A stretch of DNA of 64,000 nucleotides from Rhizomicrobium electricum (GCF_011762045.1 NZ_JAASQS010000001.1:62001-126000); one strand, 5' to 3'; positions 26,507 through 36,463 are shown, counted from the stretch's first letter. The notes: generated by a model from the letters alone, not told the origin. Translations and numbers: made by a program.

Positions 26507-27997
26507 TCAAATCTCTTCGTATAGCCGCCGCAGGATCGCCGGCACTTGTTCGGGGAGGTCTTCGGCGATCAGGCCGGGGCCGAATTGGGTGGCGGCGAGC
26601 CCGTGCATCCACACCGCGGCCGAGGCCGCCAGGAACGGCTCCATGTGTTGCGCCAGAAGCCCGAGGATGAAGCCCGCCAGCACGTCGCCCGATCCGGCGG
26701 TGCCGAGATACGGCGGCGCATTGGTGTTGATCGACACGCGGCCGTCCGGCGCCGCGACGGTGGTATCGGGACCTTTCAGCAGCACGACGCAACCCGCTTG
26801 TGCCGCCGCCGTCCGCACCGCGTCGATGCGGCTGGAGGAGGATTTCAGCAAGCCGGGGAACAGGCGTTCGAACTCGCCTTCGTGCGGCGTCAGCACGCTT
26901 TTGCCGAGCGCCGAACCGAACAGCGCCTCGGTCTCGCCTGCGAACGAGGTCAGCGCATCGGCATCGAGTACGGCGGCCCGGTCGCTGTCGAGCACCGCAT
27001 AGACCATGGCGCGCGTCGCTTCGCCGACGCCGACACCCGGCCCGATCGCCACGGCGTTGTAACGCTTGTCGGAGAGAAGCTGCGCCAATCCTTCGGCGCC
27101 GTCGAACGGCTTCACCATGATCGCAGTGAGATGTTTCGCATTCACGTCCACCGCCGCCCGCGGACTGGCGACACTCACGAGGCCCGCCCCGATCCGCAGC
27201 GCGCCGCGCGCCGCCAAACGGGCCGCACCGGTGGCATGCGCCGGTCCCGACACCACCACGGCATGGCCGTGGGCGTATTTGTGCGCCCTCGGATCGGGCT
27301 TGGGATACGCCCTGCCCCACAACCGCTTGCCGTTGACGAAGAGCGCCGGCTTGATCGCCTCGATGGCTTCATCGGGAATGCCGATCTGCGCCAGCGTCAC
27401 CGGTCCGCAGGCGATCCGCCCCGGCATCAGCACATGCGCCGGCTTTTTGCGGAAGAACGTCACCGTCGCATCGGCCGCGACGCAAAGCCCGTCATAGGCA
27501 CGGCCGAGATCGCCATGCAGGCCGCTCGGCACATCGATCGCCACGACTTGCGCCGTATGATTGTTGAGCGCCATCACCGTATCGCGGGCCACGCCTTCCA
27601 GCAGCCGCGACAGCCCGGCGCCGTAAAGCGCATCGACCACCAGTTCGGCCCCTGCCAGCGCGGCCGGGCTGAGCGGCACCGTCTCGCCGCTCCAGCGTCC
27701 CGCGTTGATCGCGGCATCGCCCTTGAGTGCGTCGCGGGCTCCGAGCAAAGCGACCGTCACCGGCCAGCCGCGCGCCTTGAGCAGACGCGCCACCACGAAG
27801 CCGTCGCCACCATTATTTCCCGGTCCGCACAGCACCACGACGGGACCCGGCTTCGGCTTGCGCCGCAGCACAAGATCGGCGACCGCACGGCCGGCCGCTT
27901 CCATCAGATTGAGGGTGGGAACGCCGTGTTCGGCGGCAAACCGGTCGGCCGCATACATCTGGGCAACGGTGATGATCTCGTGAGGAACGTCGTGCAT
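26507..27997 (-). CDS. nnr: Bifunctional NAD(P)H-hydrate epimerase / ADP-dependent NAD(P)H-hydrate dehydratase
   Basis: A 496-residue repair enzyme that returns hydrated NADH and NADPH to use. The N-terminal epimerase (about 1-215) has VLCGPGNNGGDGFVVARLL and DALYGAGLSR. The C-terminal YjeF/ribokinase-like dehydratase (about 225-490) has VVSGPAHATGAARLAARGAL, LTPHEGEFERLFPG and the nucleotide-site GTAGSGDVLAGFI. Fusion and length are typical. It is divergent from glnB, leaving a 340-base regulatory region between them. Confidence 0.93.
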   Translation of the reverse strand: MHDVPHEIITVAQMYAADRFAAEHGVPTLNLMEAAGRAVADLVLRRKPKPGPVVVLCGPGNNGGDGFVVARLLKARGWPVTVALLGARDALKGDAAINAGRWSGETVPLSPAALAGAELVVDALYGAGLSRLLEGVARDTVMALNNHTAQVVAIDVPSGLHGDLGRAYDGLCVAADATVTFFRKKPAHVLMPGRIACGPVTLAQIGIPDEAIEAIKPALFVNGKRLWGRAYPKPDPRAHKYAHGHAVVVSGPAHATGAARLAARGALRIGAGLVSVASPRAAVDVNAKHLTAIMVKPFDGAEGLAQLLSDKRYNAVAIGPGVGVGEATRAMVYAVLDSDRAAVLDADALTSFAGETEALFGSALGKSVLTPHEGEFERLFPGLLKSSSSRIDAVRTAAAQAGCVVLLKGPDTTVAAPDGRVSINTNAPPYLGTAGSGDVLAGFILGLLAQHMEPFLAASAAVWMHGLAATQFGPGLIAEDLPEQVPAILRRLYEEI

Positions 27998-28172
27998 GGT
28001 GGCCGACTATACGTCCGGCGGCCCCGTTTGTAGTGCCCAACCGGCCGCTCCGGCACCCTTTCCGGCAGAATTTGTGACTTGGTCTCAATGTTGGTGCGGG
28101 GTTTGCAGCACTACCGAAAGAGGTTGGGTGCGGAGGCGGAATAGGCGAAAATTCGGGCAGTGCGAGCCCTCA

Positions 28173-28229
28173 TTGGTGCTTGTCCGTTGTGCACAAAGCG
28201 CAAATATTGTGCAATTCTGAAGGCACCAA
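28173..28229. promoter_or_regulatory. Candidate NtrC-binding region upstream of glnBA
   Basis: Within 57 bases there are TTGGTGC (28173), the palindrome TTGTGCACAA (28187-28196), TTGTGCA (28207) and GCACCAA (28223). These form nested inverted repeats of the GCAC/GTGC half-sites typical of NtrC. They lie about 80-135 bases before the predicted start of transcription, the usual enhancer position. The exact NtrC consensus spacing is not met by any one pair, so this is a candidate. Confidence 0.45.
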
Positions 28230-28281
28230 ACGAATCGGCCCGCCAAGCCATTGTTTCTGTTTGCTTTTGCTTAGCCGCAAG

Positions 28282-28299
28282 TTGGCATAACCCCTGCTA
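28282..28299 (+). promoter_or_regulatory. Sigma-54 (-24/-12) promoter of glnB-glnA
   Basis: TTGGCATAACCCCTGCTA has the GG (28284-28285) and GC (28296-28297) exactly 12 bases apart and flanking bases close to TGGCAC-N5-TTGCA. It lies about 42 bases before the glnB start, so transcription would begin near 28309. glnBA is a well-known RpoN/NtrC target. Confidence 0.75.
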
Positions 28300-28339
28300 T
28301 TTCCTTAACGGCGCGAACCACTGGCGCAAGGAGTCCTGA

Positions 28340-28678
<339 letters not shown>

Positions 28679-28728
28679 CAACTCAAACGACGAACAAACA
28701 CTCCCAACTGGAAGGGGAAGACCTGAAC

Positions 28729-30138
<1,410 letters not shown>

Positions 30139-30163
30139 CGTTCTCCTGAAGTCAGAAGTACCG

Positions 30164-30191
30164 AACCCCTCGGCGGCAACGCCGGGGGGTT
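30164..30191 (+). terminator. Intrinsic terminator of the glnBA operon
   Basis: AACCCCTCGGCG-GCAA-CGCCGGGGGGTT hairpin with TTGGTTTG after it, 25 bases past the glnA stop. Confidence 0.85.
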
Positions 30192-30358
30192 TTGGTTTGT
30201 GGGGCACCGGCTTCTGTTCACACAATCTTGAAGACGATCTTTGGTGCGAAACGCGTGAATTCGACTGTGAGATGGACGGACCAACCAGACGGCGTGAATG
30301 CCGCATGCCGGCGCCGGCTAAGCGTTGTTAGCGTTCTACCGGAAATGAGGAAACCGAT

Positions 30359-31006
30359 ATGACCCGCACATTGGCTCTGGTCGCCTTGGCATTGACAGCC
30401 TTCACTGTGCCGTCCCTGGCTGCCCCCGCATTCACCGCCCTGCCCGGCCCGTTCGAGACCCGCAATCCGCCGGTGGTGTGGAACGCGACCGCGCCCGATG
30501 CCATCACCATGACCGCGGGTCCGAAGACCAACTGGTTCGTGTCGCCCTGGGATGCGACGGCCGACGATACCGCTCCGACGCTGCTGTTCCGCCCGCAGAA
30601 GGGCAATTTCGATCTCGAGGCCAAGATCAGCCTGACGCCGAAGTCGCGCTGGGATTCCGGCGCCCTCGCGCTCTACATCGACAAAGACAACTGGGCGAAG
30701 ATCTGCTTCGAGAATTCGCTTGGCGATGGCCGGCTCTCGGTCGTGATGGTGACCAACCGCGGCGTCTCCGACGACAGCTACACCACGATGACGGCCGACG
30801 ACAACACGATGCATCTGCGCGTCAGCCGCCAAGGGCCGGCCTTCGTGTTCTTCGCTTCGCATGACGGCAAGAACTGGACCATGCTGCGCGACTTCCGGCT
30901 CGACGGCGATCAGACCCAGGTACGCGCCGGCCTTCTGGCGCAATCGCCGACCGGCAGTGGTATCACGGTGACGTTCTCGGATATCCGCTACAGCACCACG
31001 CCCTGA
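30359..31006 (+). CDS. Secreted DUF1349 protein
   Basis: A 215-residue protein with a signal peptide (MTRTLALVALALTAFTVPSLA). The mature part has the concanavalin-like DUF1349 pattern: FVSPWDATADDTAPTLLF, then WDSGALALYIDKDNWAKICFE, and VSRQGPAFVFFASHDGKNWTMLRDF. DUF1349 proteins have a beta-sandwich (LamG-like) fold and are often carbohydrate-related; activity is unproven. It stands alone after the glnA terminator. Its start has AATGAGGAAACC upstream. Confidence 0.8.
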   Translation: MTRTLALVALALTAFTVPSLAAPAFTALPGPFETRNPPVVWNATAPDAITMTAGPKTNWFVSPWDATADDTAPTLLFRPQKGNFDLEAKISLTPKSRWDSGALALYIDKDNWAKICFENSLGDGRLSVVMVTNRGVSDDSYTTMTADDNTMHLRVSRQGPAFVFFASHDGKNWTMLRDFRLDGDQTQVRAGLLAQSPTGSGITVTFSDIRYSTTP

Positions 31007-31012
31007 CAGGTG

Positions 31013-31519
31013 TCAGCCGCCTAGCAAAAGCCGCCCGAGCGCAAAGAGCATCGGAATCGAGGCGGCCATGGCCAGAACGGTGAGCGGCCCGGCCCAGGCG
31101 AACGCCCGCAGATCAAGGCGAGCCTCCCGCACGGCTTGCCGCAGCATCAGAAGCGACACCGGCAAAACGAGGGCAACCGCGGTGACGACGCCCGGAAGAT
31201 AGGTTCTGAGCGCGATGGTGCCGATCAGATGCGGTACGAATACGTTGAGCGCCATGGCAAGCGCGTAACCGCAATGAATGATCGTCGCCATGCGATTGCG
31301 GCGCACCGACAGCCAGGCCAGCACCGGTGACGGCGCGGTCAACGCGATCAAGGCGAAGCGGAATTCCGTCGGACCAGCCGGATAATGAATCAGCGGCGCC
31401 GAAGCGAGAAATCCGGGAAGGAACAGTCCTTCTTCGAAGTTGTGCAGCACGAAAACCGCGACGAACAGCCAAGCCAACCGGTCGTATGAACCCAGCTTCG
31501 TCACGTCATATCGCCTCAA
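31013..31519 (-). CDS. HXXEE domain membrane protein
   Basis: A 168-residue protein with about five hydrophobic segments. The HXXEE motif is VLHNFEEGLFLPGF at residue 25-38, and the conserved later histidine lies in ATIIHCGYALAMALNVFVPHLIGT, as in the family. The role is unknown; the clustered His and Glu residues in the membrane suggest metal binding. The start is TTG at 31519 with AGGAGG closely upstream, or GTG at 31504. It is convergent with the DUF1349 gene. Confidence 0.75.
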   Translation of the reverse strand: MRRYDVTKLGSYDRLAWLFVAVFVLHNFEEGLFLPGFLASAPLIHYPAGPTEFRFALIALTAPSPVLAWLSVRRNRMATIIHCGYALAMALNVFVPHLIGTIALRTYLPGVVTAVALVLPVSLLMLRQAVREARLDLRAFAWAGPLTVLAMAASIPMLFALGRLLLGG

Positions 31520-31619
31520 CGCCCTCCTTCCCTATACATCGAGTCGAAGTCGCGGCCGGCCTGTGGGCACAGGCTGCGGCCGCGGTTGCCATTGCAGACA
31601 TACTCCGATGCGTATCCGG

Positions 31620-31871
31620 TCAGCCGCAGCAGGCCGTCGCAGAGGCTTCCACTTCGCCGCCGGTCAACTGGGCGCACAGCTCGTCGATATGCTTTTCCGG
31701 CGTGGCGCGAACGCCGCGGCCGATGGCGGCGGCCGCCTTGATGCGCTCGTCGCTGATATTCAGTTCTCTGGCCTTGGCATAGTGATGCTTCAGGCACGGC
31801 TGGCAGGTTGCGGCCACGGCGGCAGCGATGGCGGCCAGTTCTTCCTCTTCGCGCGTCAAAACCGATTTCAT
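31620..31871 (-). CDS. AhpD-like / carboxymuconolactone decarboxylase-family protein
   Basis: An 83-residue helical protein. The redox motif CQPCLKHHYAKARELNISDERI (about residues 23-44) is the CxxC-x3-H site of the AhpD fold, and the C-terminus carries a further ACCG. Members act as thiol peroxidase partners. The start codon overlaps the stop of the ECF sigma gene by four bases (ATGA), so the two are translationally coupled. That layout suggests the sigma factor and a thiol-redox protein act in one stress response. An AAGGAA ribosome binding site precedes it. Confidence 0.8.
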   Translation of the reverse strand: MKSVLTREEEELAAIAAAVAATCQPCLKHHYAKARELNISDERIKAAAAIGRGVRATPEKHIDELCAQLTGGEVEASATACCG

Positions 31872-32470
31872 GATGGCATTCCTTTCTTGGGCTTGGCGTT
31901 GGTTGGTTCGACGGGTTCGCATCTCAGTACGCCCCGTTCGTCCTGATAGAACCCGCACTGCACATGCAGCTTCGCGCGCAGTTGTTGCCGCGCCCGATGG
32001 GTCCGTACCTTCACCGCGGCCAGCGAGCAGTCCTGGATATCGGCGACGGCCTGTTCTCCCAGTCCTTCCAGATCGCGAAGGATGAGGCATTCCCGCAGCG
32101 GCGCAGACAGTTGCCGGATGGTGGAATGCATGCAGGCCGTCATTTCCGCTTCGTCGAGCTTATTTTCGACGGAGACGCCCGCGTCGATCAGCTCATTGCC
32201 GCAATCCGGCTCGTCGAGAGACGCCGTCAGGCTTCCCTGCCGGCCGGTCCGGCTGCGTTGATGATCGATTGCGACATTGCGGGCGATGCGGAAAATCCAT
32301 GATGCACGGGCCTCGGCATCGCGAAGCCCGTCCATGCTCTTGTGCACACGGATGAAGGTTTCCTGAGCCAGATCGTGGGCCAGCGCCGCATCGTCGAGCA
32401 TGCTTGTCAGGTACCGCACCACGCGGTCCCGATAGTCTCGAACGATGGCATCGAAGTCGCCGGTGTCCAT
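31868..32470 (-). CDS. ECF-type RNA polymerase sigma factor
   Basis: A 200-residue sigma factor with region 2 (VVRYLTSMLDDAALAHDLAQETFIRVHKSMDGL, about 15-50; WIFRIARNVAIDHQR at about 65-80) and region 4 (LSAPLRECLILRDLEGLGEQAVADIQDCSLAAVKVRTHRARQQL, about 125-170). After region 4 a short tail, CGFYQDERGVLRCEPVEP, has two cysteines that might bind metal or form a disulfide. No anti-sigma gene is seen; the AhpD-like gene downstream is the only partner. The ATG at 32470 has GGAGG five bases upstream. Confidence 0.9.
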   Translation of the reverse strand: MDTGDFDAIVRDYRDRVVRYLTSMLDDAALAHDLAQETFIRVHKSMDGLRDAEARASWIFRIARNVAIDHQRSRTGRQGSLTASLDEPDCGNELIDAGVSVENKLDEAEMTACMHSTIRQLSAPLRECLILRDLEGLGEQAVADIQDCSLAAVKVRTHRARQQLRAKLHVQCGFYQDERGVLRCEPVEPTNAKPKKGMPS

Positions 32471-32594
32471 GTCTGCCTCCGCGTGCAAAGACGAAATGCA
32501 TCGGCGGAAGGTTACAGGAAAAATCGCGCGACGAAGCGGCGCCCGGCGAGGTTACAGCTATTCCAAATTGCATTTCCCCGAACGCCGCGGAGCG

Positions 32595-33299
32595 CTACCG
32601 GGTGTCTCCCGCCCTCTCCCGCACCGGCGGGCGCCGCAGCGCCTGCGGGCAGAGCGTACGGCAGCGGTTGCAGTTGCAGACGAACTGGCCGTGGGCATCG
32701 GTGCCGTAGACCAGTTCGCGGCAGCGGCGCTGGTTCAGCGTGATGCCGTCGAGCGCGCCTTGCGGGCAATTGTCGAGACAGATGCGGCAGCCCGGCGGAC
32801 AGACGAAGCCCTTCGACAAGGGATCGGACGGCAGTTCGAGCGTGGTCAACACCGCGCCCAGCATCAGCCGGTTGCCGTAGTGCGGATTGTTGAGCAGCGT
32901 GTTCTTGCCGATATGACCGAGCCCGGCCAGCTCGCCGGCGTGTTTCATCGACAAGATGCCCTTGGCGGTCTTGGTTTCCTCGTTCCAATAATCCACCGGC
33001 GCGTCCGACGGCAGCGGCATCGCCTCGCCGCCGTGCCGTTCGATCTCGATGGCCGCCAGCAGCGACAGCCGGTCGAGTTCGGCAAGGCCTTCCAGCATCG
33101 CCTTCAGATAGGTGATCCGCCGCTCGCTTTTGAGCAGCGCGCGCGGCAACGCGATCCCGAACACGACCACGGCGCGGCACCCGGCCATCACGTCGTGGGG
33201 ATGGAATCCCTCAGGCGCTTGGGCGAAGCGCTCCACCCCTGCCACGCCGGCGACGCTGGCTCCTTTTTTCTGCAGAAAGCCCTTGATATCGAGCGCCAT
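32595..33299 (-). CDS. QueG-like double [4Fe-4S] protein
   Basis: A 234-residue protein related to epoxyqueuosine reductase. The QueG-like core is HAGELAGLGHIGKNTLLNNPHYGNRLMLGAVLTTLEL (about 120-156). It is followed by two cluster motifs, CPPGCRICLDNCP (about 168-180) and CNCNRCRTLCP (about 210-220). It is shorter than QueG (about 350 residues) and lacks the C-terminal HEAT domain, so it may have another reductase role. The start is the ATG at 33299. It is divergent from a TetR regulator across a strong palindrome, so it is probably a repressed gene induced by an unknown ligand. Confidence 0.75.
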   Translation of the reverse strand: MALDIKGFLQKKGASVAGVAGVERFAQAPEGFHPHDVMAGCRAVVVFGIALPRALLKSERRITYLKAMLEGLAELDRLSLLAAIEIERHGGEAMPLPSDAPVDYWNEETKTAKGILSMKHAGELAGLGHIGKNTLLNNPHYGNRLMLGAVLTTLELPSDPLSKGFVCPPGCRICLDNCPQGALDGITLNQRRCRELVYGTDAHGQFVCNCNRCRTLCPQALRRPPVRERAGDTR

Positions 33300-33326
33300 G
33301 ACTTGCCGGCCTCCCGCAAACCCTAT

Positions 33327-33352
33327 AAATAATACGAACGTTCGTTTTATTT
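33327..33352. promoter_or_regulatory. TetR-type operator
   Basis: A 26-base palindrome with only one mismatched pair, centred on ACGAACGTTCGT with AAATAA/TTATTT outer arms. It lies between the divergent QueG-like and TetR genes, 27 and 32 bases from their starts, so binding would block both promoters. The ACGAACGTTCGT core is typical of TetR-family operators in Proteobacteria. Confidence 0.75.
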
Positions 33353-33384
33353 CTAGCACACCACCCGGCCGGAGGGAACCCGTC

Positions 33385-33966
33385 ATGGACAAAGGACTGC
33401 AGACCAGAGCGCGCATCCTCGATACGGCGGTGAAACTGGCCAGCCGCAACGGCCTCGGCGGACTGACCATCGGCCGGCTGGCGGAGGTATTGTCGCTGTC
33501 GAAGGCGGGACTGTTCGCCCATTTCGGCTCGAAGGAAGCGCTGCAGCAGGCCGTGCTCGACCACGCCGGCAGCCTTTACCAGACGCGCGTCATCGCCCAG
33601 CTGCCGCCGAGCGCTTCACCGCAGGTCCGGCTGAGGCAACTGCTCAAGAAATGCATGGACTGGATCGACGATCCGGCGTTTCCGGGCGGCTGTCCGATCA
33701 TGAGCGCCTGTTTCGAACTGACTCCGGAGGATGGCGAGCCCTGGAACAATCTCGTCGCCAAGCAGCGGCATTTCCAGACCCTGCTGACCGGCATGTTCCG
33801 CGCCGCCGGCGCGCCCCCTGCCGCTGCGGAGCAGGCCGCCTTCGAATTCCGCAGCATCACCCTCGGCTACCAGCATTCGAGCCGCGTGCTCGGCAATCCC
33901 AAGGCGCGCAAGCTGGCCCAACATGCGCTGGACGCCACGCTGGCGCACGCCGTGCCGGTTCCTTGA
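33385..33966 (+). CDS. TetR/AcrR family transcriptional regulator
   Basis: A 193-residue regulator. The N-terminal HTH is TRARILDTAVKLASRNGLGGLTIGRLAEVLSLSKAGLFAHFGSKEALQQAVL (about 6-58), an excellent TetR signature. The C-terminal ligand domain contains GCPIMSACFEL, with two cysteines near the pocket, and matches the TetR_C_6-like group. GGAGGG precedes the ATG. It most likely represses itself and the divergent QueG-like gene through the palindrome between them. Confidence 0.93.
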   Translation: MDKGLQTRARILDTAVKLASRNGLGGLTIGRLAEVLSLSKAGLFAHFGSKEALQQAVLDHAGSLYQTRVIAQLPPSASPQVRLRQLLKKCMDWIDDPAFPGGCPIMSACFELTPEDGEPWNNLVAKQRHFQTLLTGMFRAAGAPPAAAEQAAFEFRSITLGYQHSSRVLGNPKARKLAQHALDATLAHAVPVP

Positions 33967-34121
33967 CCCTACGCCGATTGTGACATTAACCCTGGGGTTT
34001 TCCGGCGAGTTGATTGATTGTAATTTGCGACTCCGCGACATCACGCAAGTCGACATCGTTGGCGCCGCGGCGCAAAAACGCAGACATCTGGCAAGCGCTT
34101 ATTTCTGGTAGGGGATTTCTC

Positions 34122-35255
34122 TTGAGTGAAGCACATACGTCGGCACCGGCCGAAGGCAACGCAATGAGCCGCTGGGCGAGAAACCTGGTGCCGTCGGTCT
34201 GCGACGTTTCGGTCACCAACGTCTGCCAGGCGACCTGCAATTTCTGCTGCTTCGCCCATGACAAGCAGATCGTCACCGACCGCCGCTTCATCGACAAGGA
34301 CAAGTTCGTCGAGGCGCTGCCGATCCTCTATCGCCGCGGCGTGCGCTACGTGAACTTCCAGGGCGGCGAGCCGCTCCTGCATCCCGGCATCATCGAGATG
34401 TGCGCCGCGATCGCCAAGAACGGCATGCGCCCGGCGATGATCTCGAACGGCTTCCTGCTGCCCGACAAGATCGAAAAGATGATCGCTGCGGGCCTTTCGA
34501 CCCTGCTGTTCTCGCTCGACAGCCACGATCCCGCCGTGCACGAGAAGAACCGCGGCCTCAAGGGCGTCGTCGAGCGTTTGAAGAAATCCGTCGCCATCGC
34601 CAAGGCGGCCGGTCTGCCGACCGTCGCGGTCGTGACGGTGTCGAAGCTGGTCGATTTCGAACGCATGCCCGAGATCCTGAATTACGTCGGCTGCGATGCG
34701 GTCAGTTTCTCCTATCCGCGGCTGGAGCCGTTCGGATCGTCGTCGCTGGTGTTCAATCCCGACTCCGACCTCGTGAACTTCACCGACGCCGAGCTGGAAA
34801 AGGCGATCGACTCCATCCTGGCGCTGAAGAAGCGCTTCACGGTGATGAACCCGGTCGCCTCGCTCAACGACCTGCGCCGCTACGCCCGCCACGAGGAACA
34901 GCGCATCCCCTGCGTCGGCGGCAAGCGCTATTACTATCTCGACTGGAATCTACAGCTTTGGCGCTGCGAGAACTGGCACGAGCCGATGGGTTCGGTGCTC
35001 GATCTCGACAAGCTGCCCGATTACGAAGACCGCTGCACCTCGTGCAACCAGAACTGCTATCGCGACACCTCGGCGATGATGCATTTCGGCATTGCGGTGT
35101 CGGAAGCGCTGCAGGACGTGTCGAAGGGCCATCTCGGATCGGCCGCCGGCCGGTTCGGGCAATCGGGCCTCGGCGCCTCGTTCAAGGCGGTGATCGACGA
35201 AGCCGCCGTGATCAAGAAGCTGGCGCCGCGCAAGACCACGCCCGAGACGGTCTGA
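34122..35255 (+). CDS. Radical SAM protein with SPASM/twitch-like C-terminus
   Basis: A 377-residue protein. The [4Fe-4S]-SAM site is CQATCNFCCF (CxxxCxxC, about residue 36-43 from the chosen start), followed by the GGEPLLHPG motif in VNFQGGEPLLHPGIIE and a typical TIM-barrel core. The C-terminal part has IPCVGGKRYYYLDWNLQLWRC then CTSCNQNCY, a set of cysteines suited to an auxiliary cluster as in SPASM/twitch proteins. No peptide substrate gene is seen nearby. The start is either TTG at 34122 (TTGAGTGAA, as in the helicase gene at 50197) or ATG at 34164. The substrate is unknown. Confidence 0.85.
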   Translation: MSEAHTSAPAEGNAMSRWARNLVPSVCDVSVTNVCQATCNFCCFAHDKQIVTDRRFIDKDKFVEALPILYRRGVRYVNFQGGEPLLHPGIIEMCAAIAKNGMRPAMISNGFLLPDKIEKMIAAGLSTLLFSLDSHDPAVHEKNRGLKGVVERLKKSVAIAKAAGLPTVAVVTVSKLVDFERMPEILNYVGCDAVSFSYPRLEPFGSSSLVFNPDSDLVNFTDAELEKAIDSILALKKRFTVMNPVASLNDLRRYARHEEQRIPCVGGKRYYYLDWNLQLWRCENWHEPMGSVLDLDKLPDYEDRCTSCNQNCYRDTSAMMHFGIAVSEALQDVSKGHLGSAAGRFGQSGLGASFKAVIDEAAVIKKLAPRKTTPETV

Positions 35256-35395
35256 TCTCCCCCTTGCGGAAAACTGCGTGCCTAGCTGCGCTCAAGGGTA
35301 GATCTGCAGCCCATAAAAGACGGTTCAAGCCGGCGGTTAATACCCATCTGACCATATTCAGATTCAGCATCGATCACCAGACTTCGGTGAAACCG

Positions 35396-36088
35396 CTACG
35401 CCTGTTCCTTTATCTGCACTTTGGCTCGCTTGGGCTCGGGAGAAGTGGAGCGTAGACCGTCGATATGCTCGAACAGATCACCGGCGATCTTGCTCCACAT
35501 CGGGTCGAGAATGAAATCGATTCCCTCCCGCCGGGCGAGTTTTGCGGCGGGGACAAAGTCGGCATCGCCGGCGACCAGAACAACTTGATCAACTTGTTTT
35601 TTGTAAGCAACTGAAGCGATATCGACACCGATCCGCATATCGGTACCCTTCTGACGAACATCATATTCAAAATCGTCATCGGTAAGCTCCGCGAATAGCC
35701 GCTCACGCTTCAGCAGGACTGCCAGAATCGCGGGCTTCAGGCGCCAGCCGTCGTTGTCCTGAAGTCGTCCCAATCGTAATGCGACTTTGCGAAGGCATTT
35801 AAGCTCGTTATGAAAGGCCGTCCGGAACTTCGCCGCGTCAGTTTTCGAGAAATCGACCGCGGTCTTTGTGAGGGGCGTATGCGCTTTCTTTGTCAGCGGC
35901 GGGCAGTCGTAGACAAATATCCGATATAAGTCTCGCCGATCCGGCTCGCCGCGCTGCATCAGATGGTCCAAGCACATCTTGTGAAGCGTACGTGCAACCG
36001 CCGCGGGGTCGCCATGACCTAACCCCGGATAAACCGTATGACATCGTTTGAGAAAGAATCCTGCGTCGACGAAAATCGCTGTCGCCAT
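35396..36088 (-). CDS. NYN-domain (PIN-like) ribonuclease
   Basis: A 230-residue protein starting MATAIFVDAGFFLKRCHTVYPGLG. The NYN/PIN-like acidic site is made up of Asp8 (FVDAGFF), the Asp residues in GTDMRIGVDIAS (about 150-158) and VLVAGDADFVPAAKLARREG (about 170-180). Proteins of this type cut RNA. It ends in a basic tail (EPKRAKVQIKEQA). The ATG at 36088 has a GGGGGGGAG ribosome binding site. An in-frame GTG at 36145 would extend it through the second half of the leader hairpin. It lies alone, convergent with the radical SAM gene. Confidence 0.82.
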   Translation of the reverse strand: MATAIFVDAGFFLKRCHTVYPGLGHGDPAAVARTLHKMCLDHLMQRGEPDRRDLYRIFVYDCPPLTKKAHTPLTKTAVDFSKTDAAKFRTAFHNELKCLRKVALRLGRLQDNDGWRLKPAILAVLLKRERLFAELTDDDFEYDVRQKGTDMRIGVDIASVAYKKQVDQVVLVAGDADFVPAAKLARREGIDFILDPMWSKIAGDLFEHIDGLRSTSPEPKRAKVQIKEQA

Positions 36089-36108
36089 GCTCCCCCCCGA
36101 AAGCAAAA

Positions 36109-36164
36109 AGCTCCCAGGATCGGCTCGTGGTTCATAATGGTCCACGAACGTACTGCTGGGAGCT
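36109..36164 (-). promoter_or_regulatory. Terminator-like leader hairpin of the NYN gene
   Basis: On the minus strand a 56-base hairpin has a nine-base lower stem (AGCTCCCAG/CTGGGAGCT), an internal loop of eight and seven bases, and a six-base upper stem (TCGTGG/CCACGA). It is followed at once by TTTTTGCTTT and then by the ribosome binding site of the NYN gene. The CTCCC of the lower stem could instead pair with that ribosome binding site. It therefore looks like an attenuator, a translational switch or a processing site. Confidence 0.6.
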
Positions 36165-36276
36165 GGATACGATCAGAGTATAGGTCGAGAGAATTGCGCG
36201 TTCAAGATCGCCTGAGGCGATTGAATTTGCGACGAATTCTCGAGCCGACACCTTGGCTGAACAGCTCAGCCTATCC

Positions 36277-36429
36277 TCACCGCACCGCCTTCTTCATCGG
36301 CGGAGCGAACTTGGTCGGGCAGGAATCGAACGGCAGGAAGCGCCCGGCTTTGGGCGTGAAGCTCTCGCGCAGCAGCGTGATGAGTTCGCGCAGGACGGCA
36401 CGGAAGCGGCGTTCGGGATAGATCGGCAT
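36277..36429 (-). CDS. Small protein of 50 residues, unknown
   Basis: A short ORF, MPIYPERRFRAVLRELITLL and so on, ending PPMKKAVR. CGGAGG stands six bases before the ATG, an almost ideal ribosome binding site, which is the main reason to accept it. It is basic, with one amphipathic helix (residues about 8-25) and a Pro-rich end with one Cys. No family is recognised. It lies downstream of the histidine-kinase genes on the same strand and may be the end of that transcript. Confidence 0.5.
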   Translation of the reverse strand: MPIYPERRFRAVLRELITLLRESFTPKAGRFLPFDSCPTKFAPPMKKAVR

Positions 36430-36463
36430 GACGAACCTCCGGCGTAACGCTACGCCGCAGACG

